The notes: generated by a model from the letters alone, not told the origin. DNA of 5,579 nt from Deferribacteraceae bacterium (GCA_031276055.1 JAISNW010000122.1:1-5579); one strand, 5' to 3'. Positions 1-5,579 are shown, counted from the stretch's first letter. Numbers and translations: made by a program.

Positions 1-782
1 AGGAGTTTAGCGTTAGGTTCAGAGAGTTTTCGAGCGGATACTAAGAAGGCGCTGTGGTTATACATCCACATCTCTGGGCGCACTGAAAGCCCATCCACCT
101 TCCATGGGCGCAATATAAGTTCAAAAGTCTCTATCTGGGAGAAATAGCCGCTCTCTTTTAAGGCGTCCACCATAGTTTTTACCTGTAAAACTGTAGGGAT
201 GTAGCTTACAACGATTCCGCCGTTTACTAAGGCGCTCTGCATATGTTTCACCATATGCCACGGTTCAGGCAGATCAAGAACGATCCTATCAAACACTCCT
301 GTGATTCCTTGATATATATCCCTTATCTCGATAGTATGGTTTTCTGGGCGGCATCCAAAATATCCTTCGATAAATTTTTGGGACATCTCCGCAAAATCTT
401 GACGGATTTCATAGGAGATAAGCCGCCCTCTATCTGACAACGCCCGCAATATCGCTATAGAGAGCGCCCCTTGCCCTGCGCCCGCCTCCAGCACCCTAAT
501 ATCGCCGCCTATATCCGCCCACATAATGATAGCAGCGCTGTCTTTAGGGTAGATTATCTGCGCTTGGCGTTTTATATTCATAACATAATCTCTATATGTA
601 AGGGGGAAAACAGAGAAATACTCGCCTCCGCTGGATTTCAGGAGAGAGCCCGCTTCTGCAGCGGCTATCTCGGCATGTTCAATATAGCCGTATTGGGAGG
701 AAAAACGCCCCTTCTCTTTCAGGGTGAGCATATACTCCCGTTTTTTCTTATCCCTTAGGATGACGACTTTACTATCTGCCAT
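1..782 (-). CDS. trmI: tRNA (adenine(58)-N1)-methyltransferase TrmI, 3' end cut by window edge
   Basis: This gene is read on the minus strand from ATG at 782-780 and runs off the left edge after 260 codons, so only a short C-terminal tail should be missing (bacterial TrmI is about 250-280 residues). TrmI transfers a methyl group from SAM to N1 of A58 in the T-loop of tRNA and works as a homotetramer in the cytoplasm. Visible family marks are IIYPKD at 76-81, SAM motif I VLEAGAGQGAL at 97-107 (more often EAGTGSGAL), acidic E125 after the second strand, the catalytic-type DLPEPW at 170-175, and a C-terminal RPWKVDG...VRP...NHSAFLVSAR block. Tyr78 and Asp170 match the positions I recall for key residues of Thermus TrmI. 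The N-terminus (VVILRD...REYMLTL...GRFSS...GYIEH) matches the usual small beta domain, which supports this start. No Shine-Dalgarno is obvious. The start overlaps the upstream stop by 11 bases, so translational coupling is likely. The function is well supported. Confidence 0.93.
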   Translation of the reverse strand, partial: MADSKVVILRDKKKREYMLTLKEKGRFSSQYGYIEHAEIAAAEAGSLLKSSGGEYFSVFPLTYRDYVMNIKRQAQIIYPKDSAAIIMWADIGGDIRVLEAGAGQGALSIAILRALSDRGRLISYEIRQDFAEMSQKFIEGYFGCRPENHTIEIRDIYQGITGVFDRIVLDLPEPWHMVKHMQSALVNGGIVVSYIPTVLQVKTMVDALKESGYFSQIETFELILRPWKVDGLSVRPEMWMYNHSAFLVSARKLSEPNAKL

Positions 783-2121
783 CAGGGCGTCTGCCGTCAG
801 TTTTGGCTAGATAATCTTCAATTACCTTTTTATGATCGAAAACAAGGGGAGGAAGGTTGTCTATAGGGAAATAGCAGGCAGATTTCGCATCGTCGGCTGC
901 TATAGGCGCTTCGTCAGTAAAAGTATAGTATACAACAGACACCGTATGCCCCCGCTTATCCCTAGAAGGCTCTGAATAGACGCCTAAAAGGGTTATATCT
1001 CTCTCTCCCTTTTTTATCCCTGTTTCTTCAAAAAATTCCCGTACAGCGGCGGATTCTACACTCTCTCCGTAATCAACCATCCCCCCTGGTATAGCCCAGC
1101 CGTGCGGCGGATGCTTTCTTTCTATAAGGAGGAGTTTATCTCCGTTTACCGCGAGCACATCTGCCGCTAGTCTAGGGAAGGTGTGATACCACCTCTCATG
1201 GCGGAACTGCAATAATTCGTAAAGGCACTCTGTGAATGGGGCTGAAATTTTCCCCTCTTTTGCCCATCTGACCACAGGGAGCATTATAGCCTCGATCTCA
1301 GGCTTTCGGTTGCGCTCCACATCTTGAAGGGTGCTGGTTTTGAAGTCGTTAAACGCGGGATCAAGCTCCAACGCCTTCTGCGCCGCCCCTTTTCTAAGAT
1401 TGACGCCGCACAAGAGCGCCGCTTGGACCGCCTCCTCCGCCACCGCCCGCATTATTAAGGAGAGTCTTTCGCTTTTTACCATCTCCCCGCAGGTAGCAAA
1501 GGTTAGAGCGGATAATGGGTTAAAAGCTATATTCCAGATCAGTTTTTCCCACTGTTTCGCCCTGATATTGTCTGTTATGAGTATCTGTATCCCTGCTAAG
1601 GTAAAGAGGGTTTTTAGTTCTGCCTCATGGCGTCTGCCTTCCTCAAACGCCGCACCGATTATCACAGAAGGGTAAGAGATATAAGAAACGGTGTTGAACC
1701 CATCATTAGACAGAGCGCTTCTCACTACCCCTCCGATAACGCTCTCTTTAGGGAAGTTCTCAGCAATAATATCAACATTTTCAACCCCGTTTTGCAGAGA
1801 GACAACCGCCCCGCCTTCCTCTAAATGCCCGCTGGCAATGGCGGCGGCGGCGGCGGTATCCATTGATTTTACAGATATTATAATTAGATCATACTTGCCG
1901 TCAGGTTTTTCCGCCGCAAAAACTTTTAACCTATCCTCCCTCTGCCCACCAGCCGAATCTGTTCTCTTTAGAACAAGCCCCCCTTTCTGCATGGCAGAAA
2001 GCCTACCGCCGCGGGCGATAAAGGTGACTTCAGCGCCCGCTAGAGCGAGCCTAGCTCCAAAATAGCCGCCCACCGCTCCTGCGCCTACCACAAGGATATT
2101 TTTAATACTATTCAATGGCAA
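772..2121 (-). CDS. Fusion of ketopantoate reductase (PanE/ApbA) and Nudix hydrolase
   Basis: A 449-residue protein carries two complete enzymes in one frame. Residues 7-308 are 2-dehydropantoate 2-reductase, which reduces ketopantoate to pantoate with NADPH on the way to pantothenate and CoA. The dinucleotide motif GAGAVGGYFG is at 13-22, K85 lies in SVKSMDT, LQNGVE is at 109-114, the catalytic Lys is K193 in WEKLIWN with N197, and S263/T264 and E275 lie in the C-terminal helical domain. These align with E. coli PanE K72, N98, K176, N180, S244 and E256. After only a few residues, 314-440 is a Nudix domain with a perfect Nudix box at 347-369 (G347, E353, R361-E362, E365-E366, G368). The GWAIPGG lead-in and the following SEPSRDKRGHTVSVVYY resemble ADP-ribose pyrophosphatases, although the substrate is not proven. 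The start is TTG at 2121-2119, preceded by AAGGAAGG five bases upstream, and it overlaps the clpC stop by 14 bases. A second in-frame TTG at 2115-2113 is possible. The two domain calls are firm; the joint role is unknown. Confidence 0.93.
   Translation of the reverse strand: MPLNSIKNILVVGAGAVGGYFGARLALAGAEVTFIARGGRLSAMQKGGLVLKRTDSAGGQREDRLKVFAAEKPDGKYDLIIISVKSMDTAAAAAIASGHLEEGGAVVSLQNGVENVDIIAENFPKESVIGGVVRSALSNDGFNTVSYISYPSVIIGAAFEEGRRHEAELKTLFTLAGIQILITDNIRAKQWEKLIWNIAFNPLSALTFATCGEMVKSERLSLIMRAVAEEAVQAALLCGVNLRKGAAQKALELDPAFNDFKTSTLQDVERNRKPEIEAIMLPVVRWAKEGKISAPFTECLYELLQFRHERWYHTFPRLAADVLAVNGDKLLLIERKHPPHGWAIPGGMVDYGESVESAAVREFFEETGIKKGERDITLLGVYSEPSRDKRGHTVSVVYYTFTDEAPIAADDAKSACYFPIDNLPPLVFDHKKVIEDYLAKTDGRRPDGR
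802..1182 (-). other. Nudix hydrolase domain of the PanE fusion
   Basis: This is residues 314-440 of the fusion protein. The catalytic Nudix box lies at 1015-1083 and has every consensus position (Gx5Ex7REUxEExGU). Nudix enzymes hydrolyse nucleoside diphosphates linked to another group. The RDxRGH segment after the box is typical of ADP-ribose pyrophosphatases and related NAD-sensing domains, so ADP-ribose is the best guess, with a CoA- or NAD-derived substrate as the alternative. There is no in-frame stop between the two domains and no good internal Shine-Dalgarno that I can see, so it is probably made only as part of the fusion. Confidence 0.9.
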
Positions 2122-4471
2122 GGGAACCTTCCTTTACAAGCAGCCTCAACTTTTTCCGCTTGCCAAAAACACCGGAAAGGATCTTTTCGCTCAGAGGGTC
2201 TTCTATCAGGTGCTCAACAGCACGTCTTATAGGGCGTGCGCCATATTGAAAATCATAATCTTTGGTTAAGATATACTCTTTTGCCTCCTCTGTTACAGTG
2301 ATAAATTTATCCTGCTTTTGCAGCCTCTCGTTTAACTCATCCACCTGCATGTTAAGAATCTTCTTTAGCTCTTCCATGCCAAGAGGGTTGAAGTATACGA
2401 TATTATCAACTCGATTGATAAACTCGGGAGTAAAGTGCTGTTTGAGGGCTTTTTGCGCGGCGCTGTTCATCCTCTCTTTTGCGTGTTCAGCGCCGCTCTT
2501 ATCTCCAAACCCCATATTTTTCACCCCAGCGGCATCCTTAGTTCCTAAATTGGAGGTTAGAATAATAATGGTGTTCTTAAAGTTTACCTTATGCCCTAAG
2601 CTGTCTGTAACAAACCCTTCGTCCATAATCTGAAGGAGGATGTTTAACACATCTGGGTGCGCTTTTTCCATCTCATCAAAGAGAACAACGCTATACGGTT
2701 TGTTTCTAACCTGTTCTGTAAGTTTTCCGCCCTGCTCGTATCCCACATATCCTGGAGGCGCACCGATTAAGCGCGAGATGTTGAACTTTTCTCCAAATTC
2801 GCTCATATCAATGCGGATAAGGGCTTCTTGCGTTCCAAAAACCGCTTCAGCTAAACGTTTTGCCACCTCAGTTTTTCCAACGCCAGTAGGACCTAAGAAG
2901 ATAAAAGAACCTAATGGGCGCATAGGGTTATTTAACCCTGCGAAACTTCGGCGCATAACTTTAGATACACGATCTACCGCCTCGTCCTGCCCGATGACAA
3001 ACTTTGAAAGGTCTTTTTCTAAAGCGAGCAGTTTGCTGCGCTCGGTCTGTTTCATGCGGCTTACAGGAACTTTTGATATGCTTGAAACAACCTCTTCAAT
3101 ATCTTCCACTGTAAGCGAGGGAATCTCTGCTTCGTCAACCTCACAGACAGCAACCTTTCTCCCCGATGGTTCTGCTGTTTCGCCCCCAAAGGCAAAATTG
3201 CAGCTGTAAGGGTGCTCTTCATCGATGCTGAAATTGGAATTATCTGCTAAAGGCTGCTGGAGTTTCACCTTTGCACACGCCTCATCAATAACATCTATAC
3301 TCTTATCAGGTTGAAATTTATCTGTTATATAGCGGTTAGTGAGATCAACCGTTTCATCAATTACATTATCGGGGATAAGCACATGATGAAAACGCTCATA
3401 ATTTCCACGTATCCCTTGCAATATCTGTATAGTGTCGTCGCGGCTGGGCTGTTCTACTAGGATTGTTTGAAATCTGCGTTCAAGCGCGCCGTCTCTTTCA
3501 ATATATTTGCGGTATTCCGCAAGGGTGGTAGTGCCTATGCACTGAAAAGCGCCCCTTGCAAGGGCGGGTTTCAGCATATTTGAGGCGTCTATAGCGCCTT
3601 CTCCCGCCCCTGCGCCTACTATAGTATGAAATTCATCGATGAAAACTATTATATTTTTAGCCGTCTCTATCTCTTTAATCATAGTTTTCATCCGCTCTTC
3701 AAACTGTCCGCGATACTTTGTGCCCGCCACTATCCCCCCAAGCTCCACCGACACCAAACGTTTCCTCTTCAGCGCATCAGGCACCCCCTCAGATGTTATC
3801 CTTAGAGCCAGCCCTTCAACAACCGCAGTTTTTCCAACACCCGGCTCGCCAATCAACACAGCGTTGTTCTTAGTGCGCCTAGATAGGATTCTCACAAGCC
3901 GCTCCACCTCTTTATCCCGCCCTATAATAGGGTCGATCTTGCCTTTTGAGGCGGCAAATGTAAGGTCTTTGCCAAATTCATCCAACATAGGGGTGGCACC
4001 CGCAGAGTAGCGCCCGCTCCTATGCAGAACTGTGATCTCTTCTCTAAGATCGGTGTAATCAAAGCCCAGCTTTGTTAAGATAGCAAAGGCTTTCCCCCGC
4101 CGTTCTCTCATAAGCCCCAGCAGAATATGTTCTGTGCTGACAGAGTTTTGCCCTAAAGAGCGCGCCTCCTCGATGGTGTATTCCAACACCTTGCGCGACA
4201 CAAGGCTAAAGGGGGTGTCAACACTCTTGCTATAGGGTATATCGTTTACAGTGCTTAGGGAGCGGATATCTTTCAATAATCCTGAGATATTTGTGCGGCG
4301 TGAGGCGAATATTTCATAGGCTATCCCTGTTTTTTCTCTGAGTAAGCCGTAAAGTATATGTTCAGTTTCAACCCAGGGCTGCCCCGTTCGTTCTGCCTCT
4401 TCCCTAGAATAAGTCAAAACCCGCCTCGCCTTGTCGGTAAGGTGGTTTGAAGAGTTTGAAGAATAATTCAT
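2108..4471 (-). CDS. clpC: ATP-dependent Clp protease ATP-binding subunit ClpC (M domain replaced)
   Basis: This is a 787-residue Hsp100/AAA+ unfoldase that would feed proteins into the ClpP peptidase in the cytoplasm. Two Clp-N repeats lie at about 12-60 and 88-145. Ring 1 has Walker A GEPGVGKT 208-215, pore loop KYRG 252-255, Walker B VFIDEFHT 276-283 (Phe where Ile or Leu is usual) and arginines ERRF 331-334. Ring 2 has Walker A GPTGVGKT 527-534, pore loop GYVGYEQGG 574-582, Walker B VVLFDE 595-600 and sensor 2 GARPIRR 744-750. MGF at 653-655 fits the ClpP-docking loop. Residues 405-452, where ClpC normally has its coiled-coil M domain with an FEKAASLRD-like motif, hold an unrelated polar stretch. 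The start at 4471 is chosen because AGGAG sits eight bases upstream and the Clp-N repeat follows at once; the 27 residues available further upstream look like non-coding leader. It is first in an operon with the PanE-Nudix and trmI genes and lacks ctsR/mcsAB neighbours. ClpA- or ClpE-like assignment is less likely given the tandem Clp-N repeats and the ClpC-like ring 2. Confidence 0.95.
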   Translation of the reverse strand: MNYSSNSSNHLTDKARRVLTYSREEAERTGQPWVETEHILYGLLREKTGIAYEIFASRRTNISGLLKDIRSLSTVNDIPYSKSVDTPFSLVSRKVLEYTIEEARSLGQNSVSTEHILLGLMRERRGKAFAILTKLGFDYTDLREEITVLHRSGRYSAGATPMLDEFGKDLTFAASKGKIDPIIGRDKEVERLVRILSRRTKNNAVLIGEPGVGKTAVVEGLALRITSEGVPDALKRKRLVSVELGGIVAGTKYRGQFEERMKTMIKEIETAKNIIVFIDEFHTIVGAGAGEGAIDASNMLKPALARGAFQCIGTTTLAEYRKYIERDGALERRFQTILVEQPSRDDTIQILQGIRGNYERFHHVLIPDNVIDETVDLTNRYITDKFQPDKSIDVIDEACAKVKLQQPLADNSNFSIDEEHPYSCNFAFGGETAEPSGRKVAVCEVDEAEIPSLTVEDIEEVVSSISKVPVSRMKQTERSKLLALEKDLSKFVIGQDEAVDRVSKVMRRSFAGLNNPMRPLGSFIFLGPTGVGKTEVAKRLAEAVFGTQEALIRIDMSEFGEKFNISRLIGAPPGYVGYEQGGKLTEQVRNKPYSVVLFDEMEKAHPDVLNILLQIMDEGFVTDSLGHKVNFKNTIIILTSNLGTKDAAGVKNMGFGDKSGAEHAKERMNSAAQKALKQHFTPEFINRVDNIVYFNPLGMEELKKILNMQVDELNERLQKQDKFITVTEEAKEYILTKDYDFQYGARPIRRAVEHLIEDPLSEKILSGVFGKRKKLRLLVKEGSLAIE
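2127..2134 (-). promoter_or_regulatory. Ribosome binding site for the TTG start of the PanE-Nudix gene
   Basis: AAGGAAGG on the minus strand, inside the last codons of clpC, ends five bases before TTG 2121-2119; its AGGA core is eight bases away. It supports the unusual TTG start, since no ATG or GTG is suitably placed before the GAGAVGG motif. Confidence 0.75.
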
Positions 4472-4479
4472 CAAGGGTG

Positions 4480-4484
4480 CTCCT
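4480..4484 (-). promoter_or_regulatory. Ribosome binding site fixing the clpC start
   Basis: AGGAG on the minus strand lies eight bases before ATG 4471-4469. It decides the start over the longer in-frame opening at 4552, which has no comparable site and would lie upstream of the predicted promoter -10. Confidence 0.85.
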
Positions 4485-4522
4485 AAAAAAGTATAACAAA
4501 ATCTATCCGAATAAACACCGCT

Positions 4523-4552
4523 ATTATAAGGTCTGTTGCAACAATAAGGCAA
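4523..4552 (-). promoter_or_regulatory. Sigma-70-like promoter of the clpC operon
   Basis: On the minus strand, TTGCCT (4552-4547) and a perfect TATAAT (4528-4523) are separated by 18 bases. Transcription would start near 4516 and give a leader of about 45 bases before clpC. The spacer contains the palindrome TGTTGCAACA. It is a sequence-only prediction; the -10 box is strong and the -35 matches four of six consensus bases. Confidence 0.65.
4534..4543. promoter_or_regulatory. Perfect 10-bp palindrome in the clpC promoter spacer, possible operator
   Basis: TGTTGCAACA reads the same on both strands and lies wholly between the predicted -35 and -10 boxes of the clpC promoter, where a bound repressor would block RNA polymerase. 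It matches neither CIRCE nor the CtsR heptad repeat. A 10-bp palindrome can occur by chance, so the operator role is inferred from position only. Confidence 0.4.
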
Positions 4553-4570
4553 GCAAGATTTTCAATCAAT

Positions 4571-4599
4571 TTGGAGTGGACATTATATTAGCTTATATT
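4571..4599 (+). promoter_or_regulatory. Candidate promoter of the DNA methyltransferase gene
   Basis: TTGGAG (4571-4576) and TATATT (4594-4599) are separated by 17 bases, placing a transcription start near 4606 and a leader of about 50 bases. The region is very A+T rich, so other -10-like hexamers exist (for example TATACT at 4613-4618, which lacks a well-spaced -35). It is divergent from the clpC promoter, and the two -35 boxes lie about 20 bases apart. Confidence 0.45.
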
Positions 4600-4600
4600 A
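4583..4600. repeat. Tandem TTATATTA direct repeat, 10-base period
   Basis: The octamer TTATATTA occurs at 4583-4590 and again at 4593-4600, one helical turn apart, and overlaps the spacer and -10 of the predicted methyltransferase promoter. It could be a protein-binding site or simply chance in a region of about 20% G+C. Confidence 0.4.
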
Positions 4601-4653
4601 TATGAATAAAAATATACTATTGAAATTTCTTTGCTTTTCTGATACAAGGAAAC

Positions 4654-5579
4654 ATGTCTACAACCCAAGCGGCAACGGGGCGGCCTGTCCTAGCAACAGG
4701 CGGAATGACGGGTTTTACATATATCGACCTGTTCGCAGGGATTGGCGGTTTTCACCTAGCAGCCGATCTGCTAGGCGGGGTTTGCCTTTTTGCAAGCGAG
4801 ATAGATATTGAAGCTAAACGCGCTTATGCCGCTAACTATAATTTAATCCCGCATGGGGATATTAAACAGATTCAATCAAAAGATATTCCAGATCATGACA
4901 TTCTCTTTGCAGGCTTCCCTTGTCAACCATTCAGTATTATCGGGAAAAAATTAGGCTTTAACGATATACGCGGAACGCTGTTTTTTGAGATAGCAAGGAT
5001 ATTAGAAGAAAAAAGACCAAGAATGTTTATACTGGAAAATGTAAAGCAGTTAAAAACGCATAATAAAGGTGAAACGTTAAAAACCATTATAGAAACATTG
5101 GAGAGCTTAGACTATAAAGTTTATTGTGAAGTATTAAATGCCTTAAATTATGGACTTCCGCAAAAGAGAGAACGCGTAATTATTGTAGGTTTTCTAAATA
5201 AGTCGGTTTGCTTTTCTTTTCCCAATCCAATTGTCCAAGGAAAGTTGGAAGATGTGCTGGAAAGCGAAGACGCCATCGATGCAAAATATTTTGCAAGTGA
5301 AACCATAGTAAATAAAAGGAAGGCAAAACACAGAAGCGATTATTCTCCCAGCATATGGCATGAGAATAAAGGCGGCTGTATTTCAAGCTACCCTTACTCT
5401 TGCGCTTTACGAGCAGGAGCATCGTATAATTACCTCCTTGTAAACGGCATCCGAAGGCTTACACCGCGTGAAACCCTCCGTTTGCAAGGTTTTCCTGATT
5501 CTTTTAAGATTGTATGCAATGATAGTCAAACAAGAAAGCAGACGGGAAATGCTGTCGCGGTGAATGTAATAGCGGCAGT
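4654..5579 (+). CDS. DNA (cytosine-5)-methyltransferase, 3' end cut by window edge
   Basis: This gene transfers a methyl group from SAM to C5 of cytosine in a specific DNA site. The 308 visible codons contain the main conserved motifs in order: motif I IDLFAGIGGF 24-33, motif IV AGFPCQPFS with nucleophile C90, motif VI ENV 128-130, motif VIII QKRERVIIVG 170-179, motif IX RRLTPRETLRLQGFPDSF 267-284, and motif X TGNAVAVNV 297-305. The target-recognition region, about 181-265, is short, and I cannot read its specificity. Probably fewer than 30 C-terminal residues are missing. AAGGA lies three bases before ATG 4654, a slightly tight spacing. ATG 4705, just before motif I, is an alternative start, but its AGG lies inside a GC-rich hairpin. 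G+C falls from about 55% near 4681-4740 to about 29% at 4981-5160 and returns to about 42%, unlike the neighbouring genes, which suggests transfer or a chimeric origin. No partner endonuclease is visible, so it may be an orphan or part of a restriction-modification system continuing to the right. Confidence 0.95.
   Translation, partial: MSTTQAATGRPVLATGGMTGFTYIDLFAGIGGFHLAADLLGGVCLFASEIDIEAKRAYAANYNLIPHGDIKQIQSKDIPDHDILFAGFPCQPFSIIGKKLGFNDIRGTLFFEIARILEEKRPRMFILENVKQLKTHNKGETLKTIIETLESLDYKVYCEVLNALNYGLPQKRERVIIVGFLNKSVCFSFPNPIVQGKLEDVLESEDAIDAKYFASETIVNKRKAKHRSDYSPSIWHENKGGCISSYPYSCALRAGASYNYLLVNGIRRLTPRETLRLQGFPDSFKIVCNDSQTRKQTGNAVAVNVIAA
4683..4701 (+). other. GC-rich hairpin at the 5' end of the methyltransferase gene
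   Basis: GCCTGT (4683-4688) can pair perfectly with ACAGGC (4696-4701) around a 7-base loop. It spans codons 10-16 if translation starts at 4654, and it would hide the AGG (4698-4700) that could serve the alternative ATG at 4705. It may affect start choice or expression; there is no run of T after it, so it is not an intrinsic terminator. Confidence 0.45.

Noticed and set aside
243..758. Two plus-strand reading frames (243-437, 471-758)
   Set aside because: They are antisense to trmI, whose motifs are clear on the minus strand through the edge of the window.
1331..2065. Plus-strand reading frames opposite the PanE domain
   Set aside because: They are shadows of the conserved PanE frame and match nothing I recognise.
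2262..4010. Plus-strand reading frames of 123-189 codons within clpC
   Set aside because: They are antisense shadows of a strongly conserved clpC frame and have Ser-rich compositions typical of reverse-strand artefacts.
4490..4495. A second minus-strand -10 box (TATACT) closer to clpC
   Set aside because: There is no acceptable -35 at 16-18 bases upstream, and it would leave almost no leader before the Shine-Dalgarno.
4472..4552. In-frame N-terminal extension of ClpC by 27 residues starting at 4552
   Set aside because: There is no Shine-Dalgarno for it, the residues (several Cys and Tyr) do not resemble ClpC, and they overlap the predicted promoter. ATG 4471 has AGGAG at ideal spacing.
4472..4653. 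CIRCE element or CtsR heptad operator upstream of clpC
   Set aside because: I looked for TTAGCACTC-N9-GAGTGCTAA and for the GGTCAAA-type repeat; neither is present.
4602..4811. Plus-strand 69-codon reading frame
   Set aside because: It overlaps the methyltransferase in another frame and has no ribosome binding site or family resemblance; the methyltransferase motifs begin in the frame of 4654.
5180..5422. Minus-strand 80-codon reading frame
   Set aside because: It is antisense to the recognition region and motif IX of the methyltransferase and has no recognisable features.
4654..5579. A complete restriction-modification or new defence system
   Set aside because: Only the methyltransferase is visible; no nuclease, regulator or other defence gene is present within the window.

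Overview
This window is a stretch of bacterial chromosome with three tightly packed genes on the minus strand and one divergent gene on the plus strand. Both edges cut a gene. The three minus-strand genes sampled at roughly 46-48% G+C and use ATA (Ile) and AGG (Arg) freely. The intergenic gap near 4561-4620 is about 20% G+C. The gene content (a two-ring ClpC ATPase, a bacterial TrmI-type tRNA methyltransferase, ketopantoate reductase) indicates a bacterium, but I cannot assign a phylum. It does not look like a standard Firmicute: clpC is not preceded by ctsR-mcsA-mcsB, and I see no CIRCE or CtsR-type operator.

Reading leftwards from the divergent intergenic region (4472-4653): clpC (4471 to 2108) encodes a Hsp100 unfoldase with both ATPase rings and a ClpP-docking loop. 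The segment that normally holds the coiled-coil middle (M) domain is replaced by an unrelated linker. Its stop overlaps the TTG start of a fusion gene (2121 to 772) joining a complete ketopantoate reductase (PanE) to a complete Nudix hydrolase of ADP-ribose-pyrophosphatase type. That gene in turn overlaps the start of trmI (782 to beyond the left edge), a tRNA m1A58 methyltransferase. The 14- and 11-base overlaps make this one translationally coupled operon. It appears to be driven by a sigma-70-like promoter whose spacer contains a perfect 10-bp palindrome.

On the plus strand, 4654 to the right edge encodes a DNA cytosine-5 methyltransferase with all the main catalytic motifs and only its last residues missing. 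Its base composition is uneven (about 55% G+C at the 5' end, about 29% in the middle, about 42% near the 3' end), which suggests horizontal origin or a chimeric history. No restriction enzyme is visible inside the window; one could lie to the right.

The operon mixes protein quality control, pantothenate/CoA or nucleotide metabolism and tRNA modification, with no single obvious pathway. The best leads are the PanE-Nudix fusion, the ClpC without an M domain, and the near absence of GGCC in the window, whose only copy sits at the 5' end of the DNA methyltransferase gene. I found no RNA genes, CRISPR array, insertion sequence or clear terminator.
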